Shown: positions 1 to 5,242 of the stretch, piece after piece
How the letters are laid out: the number at the start of each line of letters is the position of its first letter
Position numbering within the stretch: the stretch's first letter is position 1
NCBI GenBank assembly: GCA_002433235.1
Contig: DJHS01000093.1
Coordinates: forward strand, 1-5,735
Length of the DNA stretch: 5,735 bases
Source: UBA6614 sp002433235
GTDB lineage: Bacteria; Verrucomicrobiota; Verrucomicrobiia; Limisphaerales; UBA1100
Direction of reading: 5' to 3'
Notes under the pieces: model-generated
What the model was told of the DNA's origin: nothing
Database searches by the model: none
Seen by the model: only the letters and a program-made list of their open reading frames with translations
Program-made: the position numbers and the translations under genes

Positions 1-38
1 CAAAAGCGCCCGGTGGATTCTCCGCTGAACGTTAGCAT
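1..38 (-). CDS. Partial CDS, N-terminus of a probable second DUF1501 protein
   Basis: Only the start of this minus-strand gene is in the window; it runs off the left edge. The ATG lies at 38-36 and the visible peptide is MLTFSGESTGRF, followed by an incomplete TG- codon that could be Cys or Trp. A good Shine-Dalgarno (AAGGGG, 50-45) sits 6 bases before the ATG. The upstream DUF1501 protein begins MIKILGDKYRFCDGVSRRSF. The two align as a short hydrophobic start, a Gly plus acidic residue, and then RF(C), which in DUF1501 proteins of Planctomycetota and Verrucomicrobiota leads directly into the twin-arginine motif. I infer a tandem paralogue, downstream in the same direction after a 60-base gap. 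The open frame and strong SD support a gene; the family call rests on 12 residues and could be wrong. Confidence 0.5.
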   Translation of the reverse strand, partial: MLTFSGESTGRF

Positions 39-58
39 TGTTTTCCCCTTCTATGTTG

Positions 59-83
59 CGGGGCGGCCAACGGGTCGTCCCCG
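59..83 (-). terminator. Strong GC-rich hairpin after the DUF1501 stop codon
   Basis: Bases 59-68 pair with 73-83 as two 5-bp blocks (CGGGG/CCCCG and CGGCC/GGTCG, one G-T pair) around a 4-base loop, with one bulged base at 78. On the minus strand it begins 15 bases after the TAA of the DUF1501 gene. It ends 8 bases before the Shine-Dalgarno of the next gene. No T-run follows on the minus strand (next bases CAACATAG), so it is not a textbook intrinsic terminator. It could be an attenuator, an mRNA 3'-end stabiliser or a Rho-linked stop between the two genes. Confidence 0.4.
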
Positions 84-98
84 GTTATTAAATACTCA

Positions 99-1448
99 TT
101 AGCTGATGACCTCCGGCAACGGCTTGCGGCCCGGATCCACGAGGAACCGCGGACGACCCGAGAGATCCGGCACGGTGGTGGTTTCGACGTTGATACCCAT
201 GCTGGTGTAGAGCGTGGCAAACACTTCACTGAAACGCACCGGGCGATCGACCGCCTCAGCGGCGTGCTTGTCGCTGGCGCCGATCACCTGCCCGTGGTTC
301 ATCTGGCCGCAGGCCAGCACGGCGGTGGACAGTTTCGGCCAATGGTCGCGGCCGGCCTTGGTGTTGACCTTCGGCGTACGGCCGAATTCGCCCCAGACCA
401 CAACGCTGACATCCTTCTCCATGCCGCGGGCGTGGAGGTCATCGACCAGCGCAGTGAGGCCCTGATCGAGCATCGGCATATCCTGCCGCGCGCGGTTGAA
501 GTTGCCGCCGTGCCAATCCCACCGGCTGAAAGCGAGGGTGACACAACGCGCGCCGGCGGTGACAAGCCGGCGGGCCAGCAGGAAATCATCTAGCAACTTG
601 TGCGAGCCGTCGGCCTGTTTCTTGGCCGTGCCGCGCCCGTAACGGTCGCGCAGCTTCGGATCTTCCTTCTCGAGATTGAGCGCATCGGCCAGACGACTGC
701 TGGTGAGCATCGCGAGCGCCTGTTGGTTAAAGGCGTCGAGGCCTTCCATCATGCGCTTGTTGTCCACGTCACGCCGCAGCGTGTCGAAGCTGTTGAGCAA
801 ACTCTTGCGGCTGCCGAGGCGGTCGATAGTGAGGCCGTTGAGGCGCATGTCCTCCTTGGCGTTGCCATCCTTGTTCGGCAGGAACGGGCTGTGCGCCGGC
901 CCGAGGAAACCGGGGGTGCCGGGGTCGCCCCACGGCCGGTGGCCGGTGTTCGGCGCAAGGCCGACGAAGGGCGGCACGCCGACCTTGGCGCTGCCATAAA
1001 GTTTGCTGAGCGTCGAGCCCATGCTCGGCCAACCGCCGGCGGGCTGATTGCTCTTCGAGTCGCGACCGGTCTGGCACTGCCACGCATCGTGGCCGCCGTT
1101 CGCGCCGACGATCGAGCGGATGACGGTGAACTTGTCCATCATCTTCGCCATGCGCGGGAACAGCTCGCCAATGCGAATGCCCGGCACGTTCGTGGAAATT
1201 TCATTTAGCTCACCGCGAATCTCCTTCGGCGCATTGGGCTTGAGGTCCCACATGTCCTGGTGCGGAGGGCCGCCGGGCAGGAAGATGTTGATGATCGCCT
1301 TGTGATTATTGCGAATGCCTTGCTGCTGCTCCGCATTCAAAATTTGCGGCAGCGAAAGGCCGCCCAAAGTCAGGCCGCCGACTTGCAGAAAACTACGCCG
1401 CGATACGCCGTCGCAGAACCGATACTTGTCACCTAAAATTTTGATCAT
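99..1448 (-). CDS. Tat-exported DUF1501 family protein
   Basis: This 449-residue protein belongs to the DUF1501 family, a branch of the alkaline phosphatase/sulfatase-like fold abundant in Planctomycetota and Verrucomicrobiota. Its exact reaction is not established. The N-terminus carries a twin-arginine signal (SRRSFL, residues 16-21) followed by a Gly/Leu-rich hydrophobic stretch to about residue 37, so it should be exported folded. Family landmarks are NIFLPGGPPHQDMWDLKP (54-71), WDWHGG (310-315), GEFGRTP (353-359) and GRDHWP (366-371), where His/Asp/Glu residues are candidate metal ligands. The frame is open to an ATG at 1550. I chose 1448 because the Tat motif then sits at the usual depth and a good promoter overlaps the longer reading. 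No clear Shine-Dalgarno precedes it. It follows the cyclase by 138 bases and precedes a probable paralogue. The usual DUF1549/DUF1553 partner is not visible. Length is normal and no residues look lost. Confidence 0.93.
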   Translation of the reverse strand: MIKILGDKYRFCDGVSRRSFLQVGGLTLGGLSLPQILNAEQQQGIRNNHKAIINIFLPGGPPHQDMWDLKPNAPKEIRGELNEISTNVPGIRIGELFPRMAKMMDKFTVIRSIVGANGGHDAWQCQTGRDSKSNQPAGGWPSMGSTLSKLYGSAKVGVPPFVGLAPNTGHRPWGDPGTPGFLGPAHSPFLPNKDGNAKEDMRLNGLTIDRLGSRKSLLNSFDTLRRDVDNKRMMEGLDAFNQQALAMLTSSRLADALNLEKEDPKLRDRYGRGTAKKQADGSHKLLDDFLLARRLVTAGARCVTLAFSRWDWHGGNFNRARQDMPMLDQGLTALVDDLHARGMEKDVSVVVWGEFGRTPKVNTKAGRDHWPKLSTAVLACGQMNHGQVIGASDKHAAEAVDRPVRFSEVFATLYTSMGINVETTTVPDLSGRPRFLVDPGRKPLPEVIS

Positions 1449-1508
1449 GACTCGGCTGGATTTTCGTTTAGCCCCTTCGACGCGTCCCCCGCGCCAACCA
1501 TTCGAAGC

Positions 1509-1536
1509 ATTGTAACATTTTTGCGAAAAAAGTCGA
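1509..1536 (-). promoter_or_regulatory. Candidate sigma70-type promoter with extended -10 for the DUF1501 gene
   Basis: On the minus strand a -10 element TACAAT (1514-1509, five of six consensus bases) is preceded by TG one base upstream (1517-1516), forming an extended -10. A TCGACT -35 (1536-1531, four of six bases) lies 16 bases away. Transcription would start near 1502, giving a leader of about 54 bases before the ATG at 1448. The position, inside the first codons of the longer open frame, argues against the start at 1550. This is a consensus match only. Confidence 0.45.
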
Positions 1537-1564
1537 TGCGATTCCCCCAAAAAACTGGGTGATT

Positions 1565-1579
1565 TTTCTTGCCAAGAAA
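1565..1579 (-). terminator. Weak hairpin just after the cyclase stop codon
   Basis: TTTCTT (1565-1570) and AAGAAA (1574-1579) form a 6-bp A/T-rich stem with a 3-base loop, starting 7 bases after the cyclase TAA. It lacks a GC-rich stem and is followed by A-rich rather than T-rich sequence on the minus strand. A second small pairing, CCCA/TGGG (1546-1549 and 1556-1559), lies just beyond. Together they could slow or end transcription between the cyclase and the DUF1501 promoter, but support is thin. Confidence 0.2.
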
Positions 1580-1586
1580 GCCCATT

Positions 1587-3845
1587 TTAGGCCGAGAAAC
1601 GCTCGACTACGAGAGCATTTTCTTGCCGGGCATTCACGGTCCTGGAATCAACGTTTGTCGGTTGACTTTCTGGATCCTTGGCCGGCTCAAATTTTACGTC
1701 GTTCACGCCGAGCCGATAAACTGCCTGAAGGTCGTTAAATCCCTTGATCTCCACTGGCGGCATGGGCTGCGCATCGCGCCCTTCCTTGGCCGATTCGCAG
1801 GTCTCCTCGTCGGCCAGCAATTCCATCGGCCCAGCCATTGCACAAAGCCTGCTGGCCAAATTCGCCCCGCGCCCGATGACCGTGAAATTCAGCCTATCTT
1901 CCGATCCCATGAACCCCGCCAACATCTCCCCCGTGGCAACCCCCACACCCACGTTTATGTTTCGCCCGGTCAACAAGTTCAGCACCCGCCGTTCGGCAAT
2001 CATGTGCCGAGCACAGGCCACCGCCCGGGAAGGAGCCTCCGGATCCGTCTTCCGCGCCCCGAATACGGCCATGATCATGTCGCCCACAAACTTGTCCACC
2101 ACGCCGCCATGTTCATGCACCACACGCGTCAAAGCTGTCATGTGTTCGTTGAGTAGCGCCACCACCTCTTCGGGTGCCATCTCGGCCGTGATTTCCGTAT
2201 AACGACGAATATCACAGAAAAGCACTGTCATTCGCCTCGTTTTCCCACCCAAAGTCGCATTGCCAGCCATCAATTCGTCCGCAACCTCCTCATCGGCAAC
2301 TTTGTTCAAGGCGCTTCGATAACGCTCCTTTAACGATATACTTTCAGCCATTTCGTTAAATGATTGGGATAAGCGGCCAATTTCATCCTTGGATCGCACT
2401 GGCACGCGAACCTCGTAGTCGCCTCGGATCAGCCTCTCCGTGGCTTTGTACAAACGCCGGATGGGTTTGGTCATGCCCAAGGCTATCAGCCAGCCAATCC
2501 CGAGCGTGCCCAAGCCCAACAATCCCGCCGTCAGCAGAATCTGGTCGCGCAACTCCGCTTGTGTTTCCAGAGTGCCCGCCCATGAGTAGAGGCCGATTTT
2601 GTAGGCCACTGGAAGCGTGGACCCCGCGTTGAGTGGCGCGAAAAAGACCCGGTGCGGCATCCCGTCCACATTGACCAACATTGGATCGGCTTCCTGACTC
2701 ATTTCGAGATGATCCGGCCCCGGCGGTTGGATTTCCCTCCCAACCCTCGATTTGAGCCATGTTGCCAAGCGGCCTTGGGCCTCCGCGGGAATCGTCTTGG
2801 AATGCATTTGGCCCTCCAGCCAGATTCCGTTGTGCATTTGGCCCATCTTCTGGATCATTTGTTCCGCCAGGTCTGCAAAGGGGAATCCGAGCACGAATGT
2901 TCCCACCTTTCGGTTACTCCCCAGCCCGTACACCGGCGTAAAAACCACCTCCGCCAGCATGGTGCGCCCGCCGTTTTCCACCGAGAAATAACCCACCTGC
3001 TGCCGATCCAGATCCACAATCTTAGTGATGTGCGCCTCCAGTTGTTCCCTGAACTTTGCCCGCAAACCTTGGAAGTAACCGCGCGAAACTTCCAACACGT
3101 CGCCTTGTTCCCCCACAAACACCATGAAGTCCGCCAGCAAGGGCGAGCGGCGGCGCACAAGCCTTCGGGGTCCATTGCCATTGGGCTGAGACATACGAGC
3201 CAAGCGTGGCTGATCCGCAACCACCGCACTAGCCGGCACGGGAGGCGCGATCGGCAATCGTTCCAAACCCTCCGCCATCACGCGCAGGCGTTTCCCCGCG
3301 CTGCCTTGGAGTCCTTTCCCTGCGCGAGACATCAATCCCACCAGATCCAACCGCGACAAGTCCCCCAAGTAACCCTCCGGCTTTTCATTTGACGGAGCCA
3401 CCCTCGGTTGGGCCCCGGCTGCATCTCCATCCAAAACGCGCGCCAACTCCGCCAGTTGGCCCGCCACGCGGCGCTTCATCTCCATCCGCATCGCGTGCAA
3501 ACGCTCGGCCTCCAGTTGCGCCGCCAGATCTGAGAAGGCCTCGTTAAGCATGGGCTCAAGCTGCTGCCGTGCCAACCGGAACAATGTTGTCCCATCGTGC
3601 TCCTCCACCGCCAAGCGCACTGCATCCAGCTCCGCAAAGGCTTGGCTTTGTCCGCGCGCCACACCCAGCCGCGCTTCTTGCTCGCGAGGAAGATACTTCA
3701 GTTGCGCCGAGACGTGCTCACGAAACAGCCGGTCGTGGGCCACCGCCACCTGCCGCTCCGTTACCCACAAGGCCACTGCCGTGACGCCGGCAACAACCGT
3801 CATCAGCGCAAGGAGCAGTTTGATTCTGAAACTCAAGTGGCCCAT
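1587..3845 (-). CDS. Membrane-bound class III adenylate cyclase with HAMP domain and extracytoplasmic sensor
   Basis: This 752-residue protein should convert ATP to cAMP in response to an envelope signal. A first membrane helix (about 9-28) is followed by about 400 residues outside the cytoplasm: a charged, probably coiled-coil part (30-140) and a Cache-like sensor segment (about 238-420). A second helix (435-457) leads into a HAMP linker (455-508; Pro461, DEIG at 487-490) and the cyclase domain (about 533-713). All expected catalytic residues are visible: metal-binding Asp545 (FCDIRRYT) and Asp589 (DKFVGD), the adenine-selecting pair Lys585 and Thr655 (FTVIG), and transition-state Asn662 and Arg666 (ANLASR). 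Lys/Thr favours ATP over GTP. The usual Asp after VIG is Arg658, a tolerated variation. The tail 714-752 is low complexity. It lies alone between a secreted DUF1080 gene and a DUF1501 gene. The ATG at 3845 is supported by the following membrane helix; its translation signals are odd and listed separately. Confidence 0.95.
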   Translation of the reverse strand: MGHLSFRIKLLLALMTVVAGVTAVALWVTERQVAVAHDRLFREHVSAQLKYLPREQEARLGVARGQSQAFAELDAVRLAVEEHDGTTLFRLARQQLEPMLNEAFSDLAAQLEAERLHAMRMEMKRRVAGQLAELARVLDGDAAGAQPRVAPSNEKPEGYLGDLSRLDLVGLMSRAGKGLQGSAGKRLRVMAEGLERLPIAPPVPASAVVADQPRLARMSQPNGNGPRRLVRRRSPLLADFMVFVGEQGDVLEVSRGYFQGLRAKFREQLEAHITKIVDLDRQQVGYFSVENGGRTMLAEVVFTPVYGLGSNRKVGTFVLGFPFADLAEQMIQKMGQMHNGIWLEGQMHSKTIPAEAQGRLATWLKSRVGREIQPPGPDHLEMSQEADPMLVNVDGMPHRVFFAPLNAGSTLPVAYKIGLYSWAGTLETQAELRDQILLTAGLLGLGTLGIGWLIALGMTKPIRRLYKATERLIRGDYEVRVPVRSKDEIGRLSQSFNEMAESISLKERYRSALNKVADEEVADELMAGNATLGGKTRRMTVLFCDIRRYTEITAEMAPEEVVALLNEHMTALTRVVHEHGGVVDKFVGDMIMAVFGARKTDPEAPSRAVACARHMIAERRVLNLLTGRNINVGVGVATGEMLAGFMGSEDRLNFTVIGRGANLASRLCAMAGPMELLADEETCESAKEGRDAQPMPPVEIKGFNDLQAVYRLGVNDVKFEPAKDPESQPTNVDSRTVNARQENALVVERFSA

Positions 3846-3866
3846 CAGCCCATCTATTATCCTCCC
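3843..3866 (-). promoter_or_regulatory. Cyclase translation start with a two-codon upstream ORF and TGATG junction
   Basis: On the minus strand a strong Shine-Dalgarno GGGAGG (3866-3861) lies 15 bases from the cyclase ATG, which is too far for normal use. It lies an ideal 7 bases from another ATG at 3853. That ATG opens a two-codon frame, ATG GGC TGA, whose stop shares its last base with the cyclase ATG (TGATG). The arrangement suggests ribosomes start on the mini-ORF and re-initiate on the cyclase. The repeated ATGGGC could also be a small duplication that displaced the original start. An in-frame CTG start (3848) is a further possibility. Confidence 0.4.
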
Positions 3867-3875
3867 GACATTCCC

Positions 3876-3888
3876 CCCAAGGCTTGGG
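3876..3888. repeat. 13-base palindrome in the cyclase 5' leader
   Basis: CCCAAG, one central G, then CTTGGG form a perfect inverted repeat 31 bases upstream of the cyclase ATG and just before its Shine-Dalgarno. As RNA it would be a 5-bp stem with a 3-base loop. It may be an operator half-site pair or a leader hairpin. Confidence 0.3.
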
Positions 3889-3914
3889 AGGGTTGCTTAC
3901 CGGTATAGACGTGA

Positions 3915-3957
3915 TTTACAGGTGAAAGGTTCACATAAATCTGTAAAGAAGTGTAAA
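3915..3957. promoter_or_regulatory. Nested inverted repeat upstream of the cyclase gene, candidate operator
   Basis: The outer arms are TTTACAG (3915-3921) and CTGTAAA (3941-3947). The inner arms are GTGAA (3922-3926) and TTCAC (3930-3934) around a 3-base centre. A third TGTAAA box lies at 3952-3957, exactly 10 bases (one helical turn) from the box at 3942. On the minus strand the inner repeat reads TGTGA-N5-TCACC, close to but one base shorter in spacer than a CRP-type site (TGTGA-N6-TCACA). It lies about 70-110 bases before the cyclase start, so autoregulation by a cAMP receptor is an attractive but unproven reading. No convincing -35/-10 pair was found nearby. Confidence 0.35.
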
Positions 3958-3960
3958 CAA

Positions 3961-4019
3961 CTGCGTCACGGCTTTGCGTCCTTGGCCAGCTGGCCGTGAC
4001 TTCCAAACATTCAACGCAG
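3961..4019 (-). terminator. Large hairpin between DUF1080 and cyclase genes
   Basis: GTCACGGC (3965-3972) pairs perfectly with GCCGTGAC (3993-4000). CTGC (3961-3964) can extend it by pairing with GCAG (4016-4019). The interior contains a perfect 12-base palindrome, GGCCAGCTGGCC (3984-3995), offering an alternative fold. On the minus strand TTGTTT follows directly, a modest T-rich tract. It may end transcription from the DUF1080 gene and isolate the cyclase promoter region. It could instead be a protein-binding site, since the 12-base palindrome does not need RNA folding. Confidence 0.35.
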
Positions 4020-4056
4020 GCGGTGCCCTTCCCAATGGTAAACACCCAAAACCCAA

Positions 4057-4070
4057 TCCCCTTTCGGGGA
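4057..4070 (-). terminator. Short GAAA-tetraloop hairpin after the DUF1080 gene
   Basis: On the minus strand TCCCC-GAAA-GGGGA forms a 5-bp stem capped by a stable GNRA tetraloop, 65 bases after the DUF1080 stop. T/G-rich sequence follows (ATTGGGTTTTGGG). It could be a weak terminator or an mRNA 3'-end stabiliser working with the larger hairpin downstream. Confidence 0.3.
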
Positions 4071-4135
4071 CGCAAGTGAAAAACTCCTCCTTCGACTGGT
4101 GCCTTTTCAGTTCACGGATTGCCGTTGCCCGACAA

Positions 4136-4750
4136 TCATTTCAGCTCTTGGATCCGTATCTCACGATACCAAGCCTCGCTTGGTGGCCCGCTGTGAATTT
4201 GCAGTCCAATAAGTCCCTCCAGCGGAATCTTCGGGTCTTTCTCCGTGTAATCCACCGTCAACGTGCCGTTGAGGTACAAACGAATGCGTGGCCCCTCGCA
4301 GCGAATCACGTATTTGTTCCAGTCATCCGGTTTCAGCACCTTCTTGATCACCGCCGGGTCTGCCTTCGCCAACATCGTCCGCCGGCGCGATTCATCATAA
4401 AGGCTGCCCCACCAACCTTGGCCCATGTCCGCCTGGTAACCGATCACCTCGTGATGATTCGGGATGCGCTTGGTGCGTATCTGGATGCCGGCATTCGCCC
4501 GCGGCCCGCCCCGCAGTTTCACCTCCAGCGTGAGCACAAAGTTTTTGTACGTTCGCTTCGTGCAAAGAAACTCATTGCGCGGGATGCGTGACTTCAGGTT
4601 CCCCCCCACAACTGCGCCCTTCTCGATGCGGAAAAACTTCTCGTTGCCTTCCCAGCCCTTGAACGTTTTCCCGTCAAAAAGCGGCGTCGGGGAAGTCTCC
4701 GTCGCCATGCCCGACACCACAACGCAAAAAAATATCGCCATCAACCTCAT
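4136..4750 (-). CDS. Secreted DUF1080 (3-keto-disaccharide hydrolase-like) protein
   Basis: This 204-residue protein has a single concanavalin-like beta-sandwich domain of the PF06439 family. Some members act as 3-keto-glucoside hydrolases, but many have unproven substrates. A short signal peptide (about 1-16, likely cleaved after SGMA) predicts a periplasmic or outer location. Family landmarks are LFDGKTFKGW (24-33), NAGIQIR (86-92), EVIGYQADMG (101-110), WGSLYDE (114-120), WNKYVIRCEG (144-153), RLYLNG (157-162) and GLIGLQIHSG (179-188). Length is typical of the single-domain form. The ATG at 4750 gives a normal signal peptide. Met4 (ATG at 4741) would shorten it and has only an AGG 3 bases away, so the exact start is uncertain. 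No clear Shine-Dalgarno is present. The nearest downstream gene, the cyclase, is 290 bases away with hairpins between, so co-transcription is doubtful. Confidence 0.93.
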   Translation of the reverse strand: MRLMAIFFCVVVSGMATETSPTPLFDGKTFKGWEGNEKFFRIEKGAVVGGNLKSRIPRNEFLCTKRTYKNFVLTLEVKLRGGPRANAGIQIRTKRIPNHHEVIGYQADMGQGWWGSLYDESRRRTMLAKADPAVIKKVLKPDDWNKYVIRCEGPRIRLYLNGTLTVDYTEKDPKIPLEGLIGLQIHSGPPSEAWYREIRIQELK

Positions 4751-5032
4751 GAGTCCCGGCGTTGTACCACCCGCCCGAGCGCAAACAAGCTCAAACCTTT
4801 CATGCTTATCCGCGCAAAAATCGGAACGTGTTTTTTTGTGATGAAATTCTCAGAACGCTGGAGCAAAAAAACTTTTCCCCCGTCAAACAATTCCCAACCC
4901 GTCACGCTTCGCTTGGCGCTGTCAAAAAGCGGACGGACAATGAGTTTCATCATGAGTAACCTGAGCGGTTTATCGGTGTTAGATATGACAAAAATTCCGT
5001 TTGCTGTGTCTGTCAGTTCGTGTCATTTTCCA
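4751..5032. other. Divergent intergenic region without a confident gene
   Basis: This stretch separates the minus-strand DUF1080 gene from the plus-strand RNA/mini-protein unit. It is AT-richer than its surroundings, with homopolymer runs (T7 near 4831, A7 near 4865). It should hold promoters in both directions, but I found no pair of consensus elements worth calling. Repeated TGTCA boxes occur at 5011-5015 and 5021-5025 (10-base spacing), with an inverted copy, TGACA, at 4986-4990. These could be regulator sites for the plus-strand unit. A 68-codon minus-strand frame (4953-4747) overlaps the DUF1080 start by ATGA, but its product resembles nothing I know. Confidence 0.5.
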
Positions 5033-5134
5033 CCTGCATCAGGAACGACCCCAGCCGGGGTCTGGCAACCTGGCAACGGAGCAAAGCCAAGGTGCCTTGG
5101 TCGGCGAACCACAAATCGCCTTCCGATGAGCGGG
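5033..5134 (+). ncRNA. Predicted structured leader RNA, SAM-I-clan-like four-way junction
   Basis: Four helices can form. P1 pairs CCTG/CATC (5033-5040) with GATG and CGGG (5125-5128, 5131-5134), with a 2-base bulge and one G-T pair. P2 is GACCCC-AGCC-GGGGTC (5047-5062). P3 pairs TGGC (5071-5074) with GCCA (5086-5089). P4 pairs GGCGA (5103-5107) with TCGCC (5116-5120). The segments between helices read GGCAACC (5064-5070, P2 to P3), AGGTGCC (5090-5096, P3 to P4) and GATGAG (5125-5130, after P4). These match in sequence and order the conserved core of SAM-I-type S-adenosylmethionine riboswitches. Against this, P2 is too short for the SAM-I kink-turn and pseudoknot, J1/2 is AGGAAC rather than the usual AGAGAGG type, P1 is weak, and the downstream gene has no link to methionine. 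The structure is fairly credible; the ligand class is an inference. Confidence 0.4.
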
Positions 5135-5159
5135 GCATATGCCCATGAACAAAACTCCG

Positions 5160-5207
5160 CGGAAACGAAATGCCGCCTGATGTCCAGTCGGCGTTTAATC
5201 ATTTCCG
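5160..5207 (+). promoter_or_regulatory. Long leader hairpin upstream of the mini DNA-binding protein
   Basis: The lower stem pairs CGGAAA (5160-5165) with TTTCCG (5202-5207). After an internal loop, AAATGCCG (5168-5175) pairs with CGGCGTTT (5189-5196, one G-T pair). After one C-T mismatch, CTG pairs with CAG around the loop ATGTC. The total is about 17 base pairs, well beyond what a random 48-base stretch usually offers. It sits between the junction RNA and the start-codon hairpin. The bases GCGGGG (5130-5135), in or next to the 3' strand of P1, can alternatively pair with CTCCGC (5155-5160). That pairing would compete with P1, as in a riboswitch expression platform. Confidence 0.5.
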
Positions 5208-5214
5208 GAACCCC

Positions 5215-5242
5215 TGATGCGTTGACGAAAGGAAACGCATTA
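5215..5242 (+). promoter_or_regulatory. Start-site hairpin with Shine-Dalgarno in the loop
   Basis: TGATGCGTT (5215-5223) pairs with AACGCATTA (5234-5242), nine pairs with one G-T. The 10-base loop GACGAAAGGA carries the Shine-Dalgarno AAAGGA (5228-5233), and the A of the ATG is the closing base. The stem holds the SD-to-start spacer (8 bases) in a helix while exposing the SD, an arrangement suited to translational control by a protein or by alternative folding. Confidence 0.5.

Noticed and set aside
600..1208. Plus-strand open frame of 202 codons
   Set aside because: It lies antisense inside the well-supported DUF1501 gene. Its product is Ala/Arg/Val-rich and shadow-like, with no recognisable domain.
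1449..1550. N-terminal extension of the DUF1501 protein to the ATG at 1550
   Set aside because: It would push the twin-arginine motif about 50 residues in, it has no similarity to family N-termini, and a good extended -10 promoter lies inside it.
1569..3392. Several long plus-strand frames (195, 152 and 246 codons)
   Set aside because: They are antisense to the cyclase, whose catalytic motifs are intact. The products are of biased composition and match no known family.
3974..4591. Plus-strand open frame of 205 codons
   Set aside because: It is antisense to the DUF1080 gene for most of its length, starts in the hairpin-rich gap, and its product has no family features.
5063..5077. TGGCAAC direct repeat (two copies, 8-base period) as a CRISPR or integron-type repeat
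   Set aside because: There are only two copies with no spacers. The words are better explained as adjoining segments of the junction RNA.
5063..5096. Resemblance to a c-di-GMP-I (GEMM) riboswitch from GCAAAGCC
   Set aside because: The first arm with its GNRA tetraloop would have to fit in about 7 bases between GGCAACC and GGAGCAAAGCC, and the second-arm consensus is missing.
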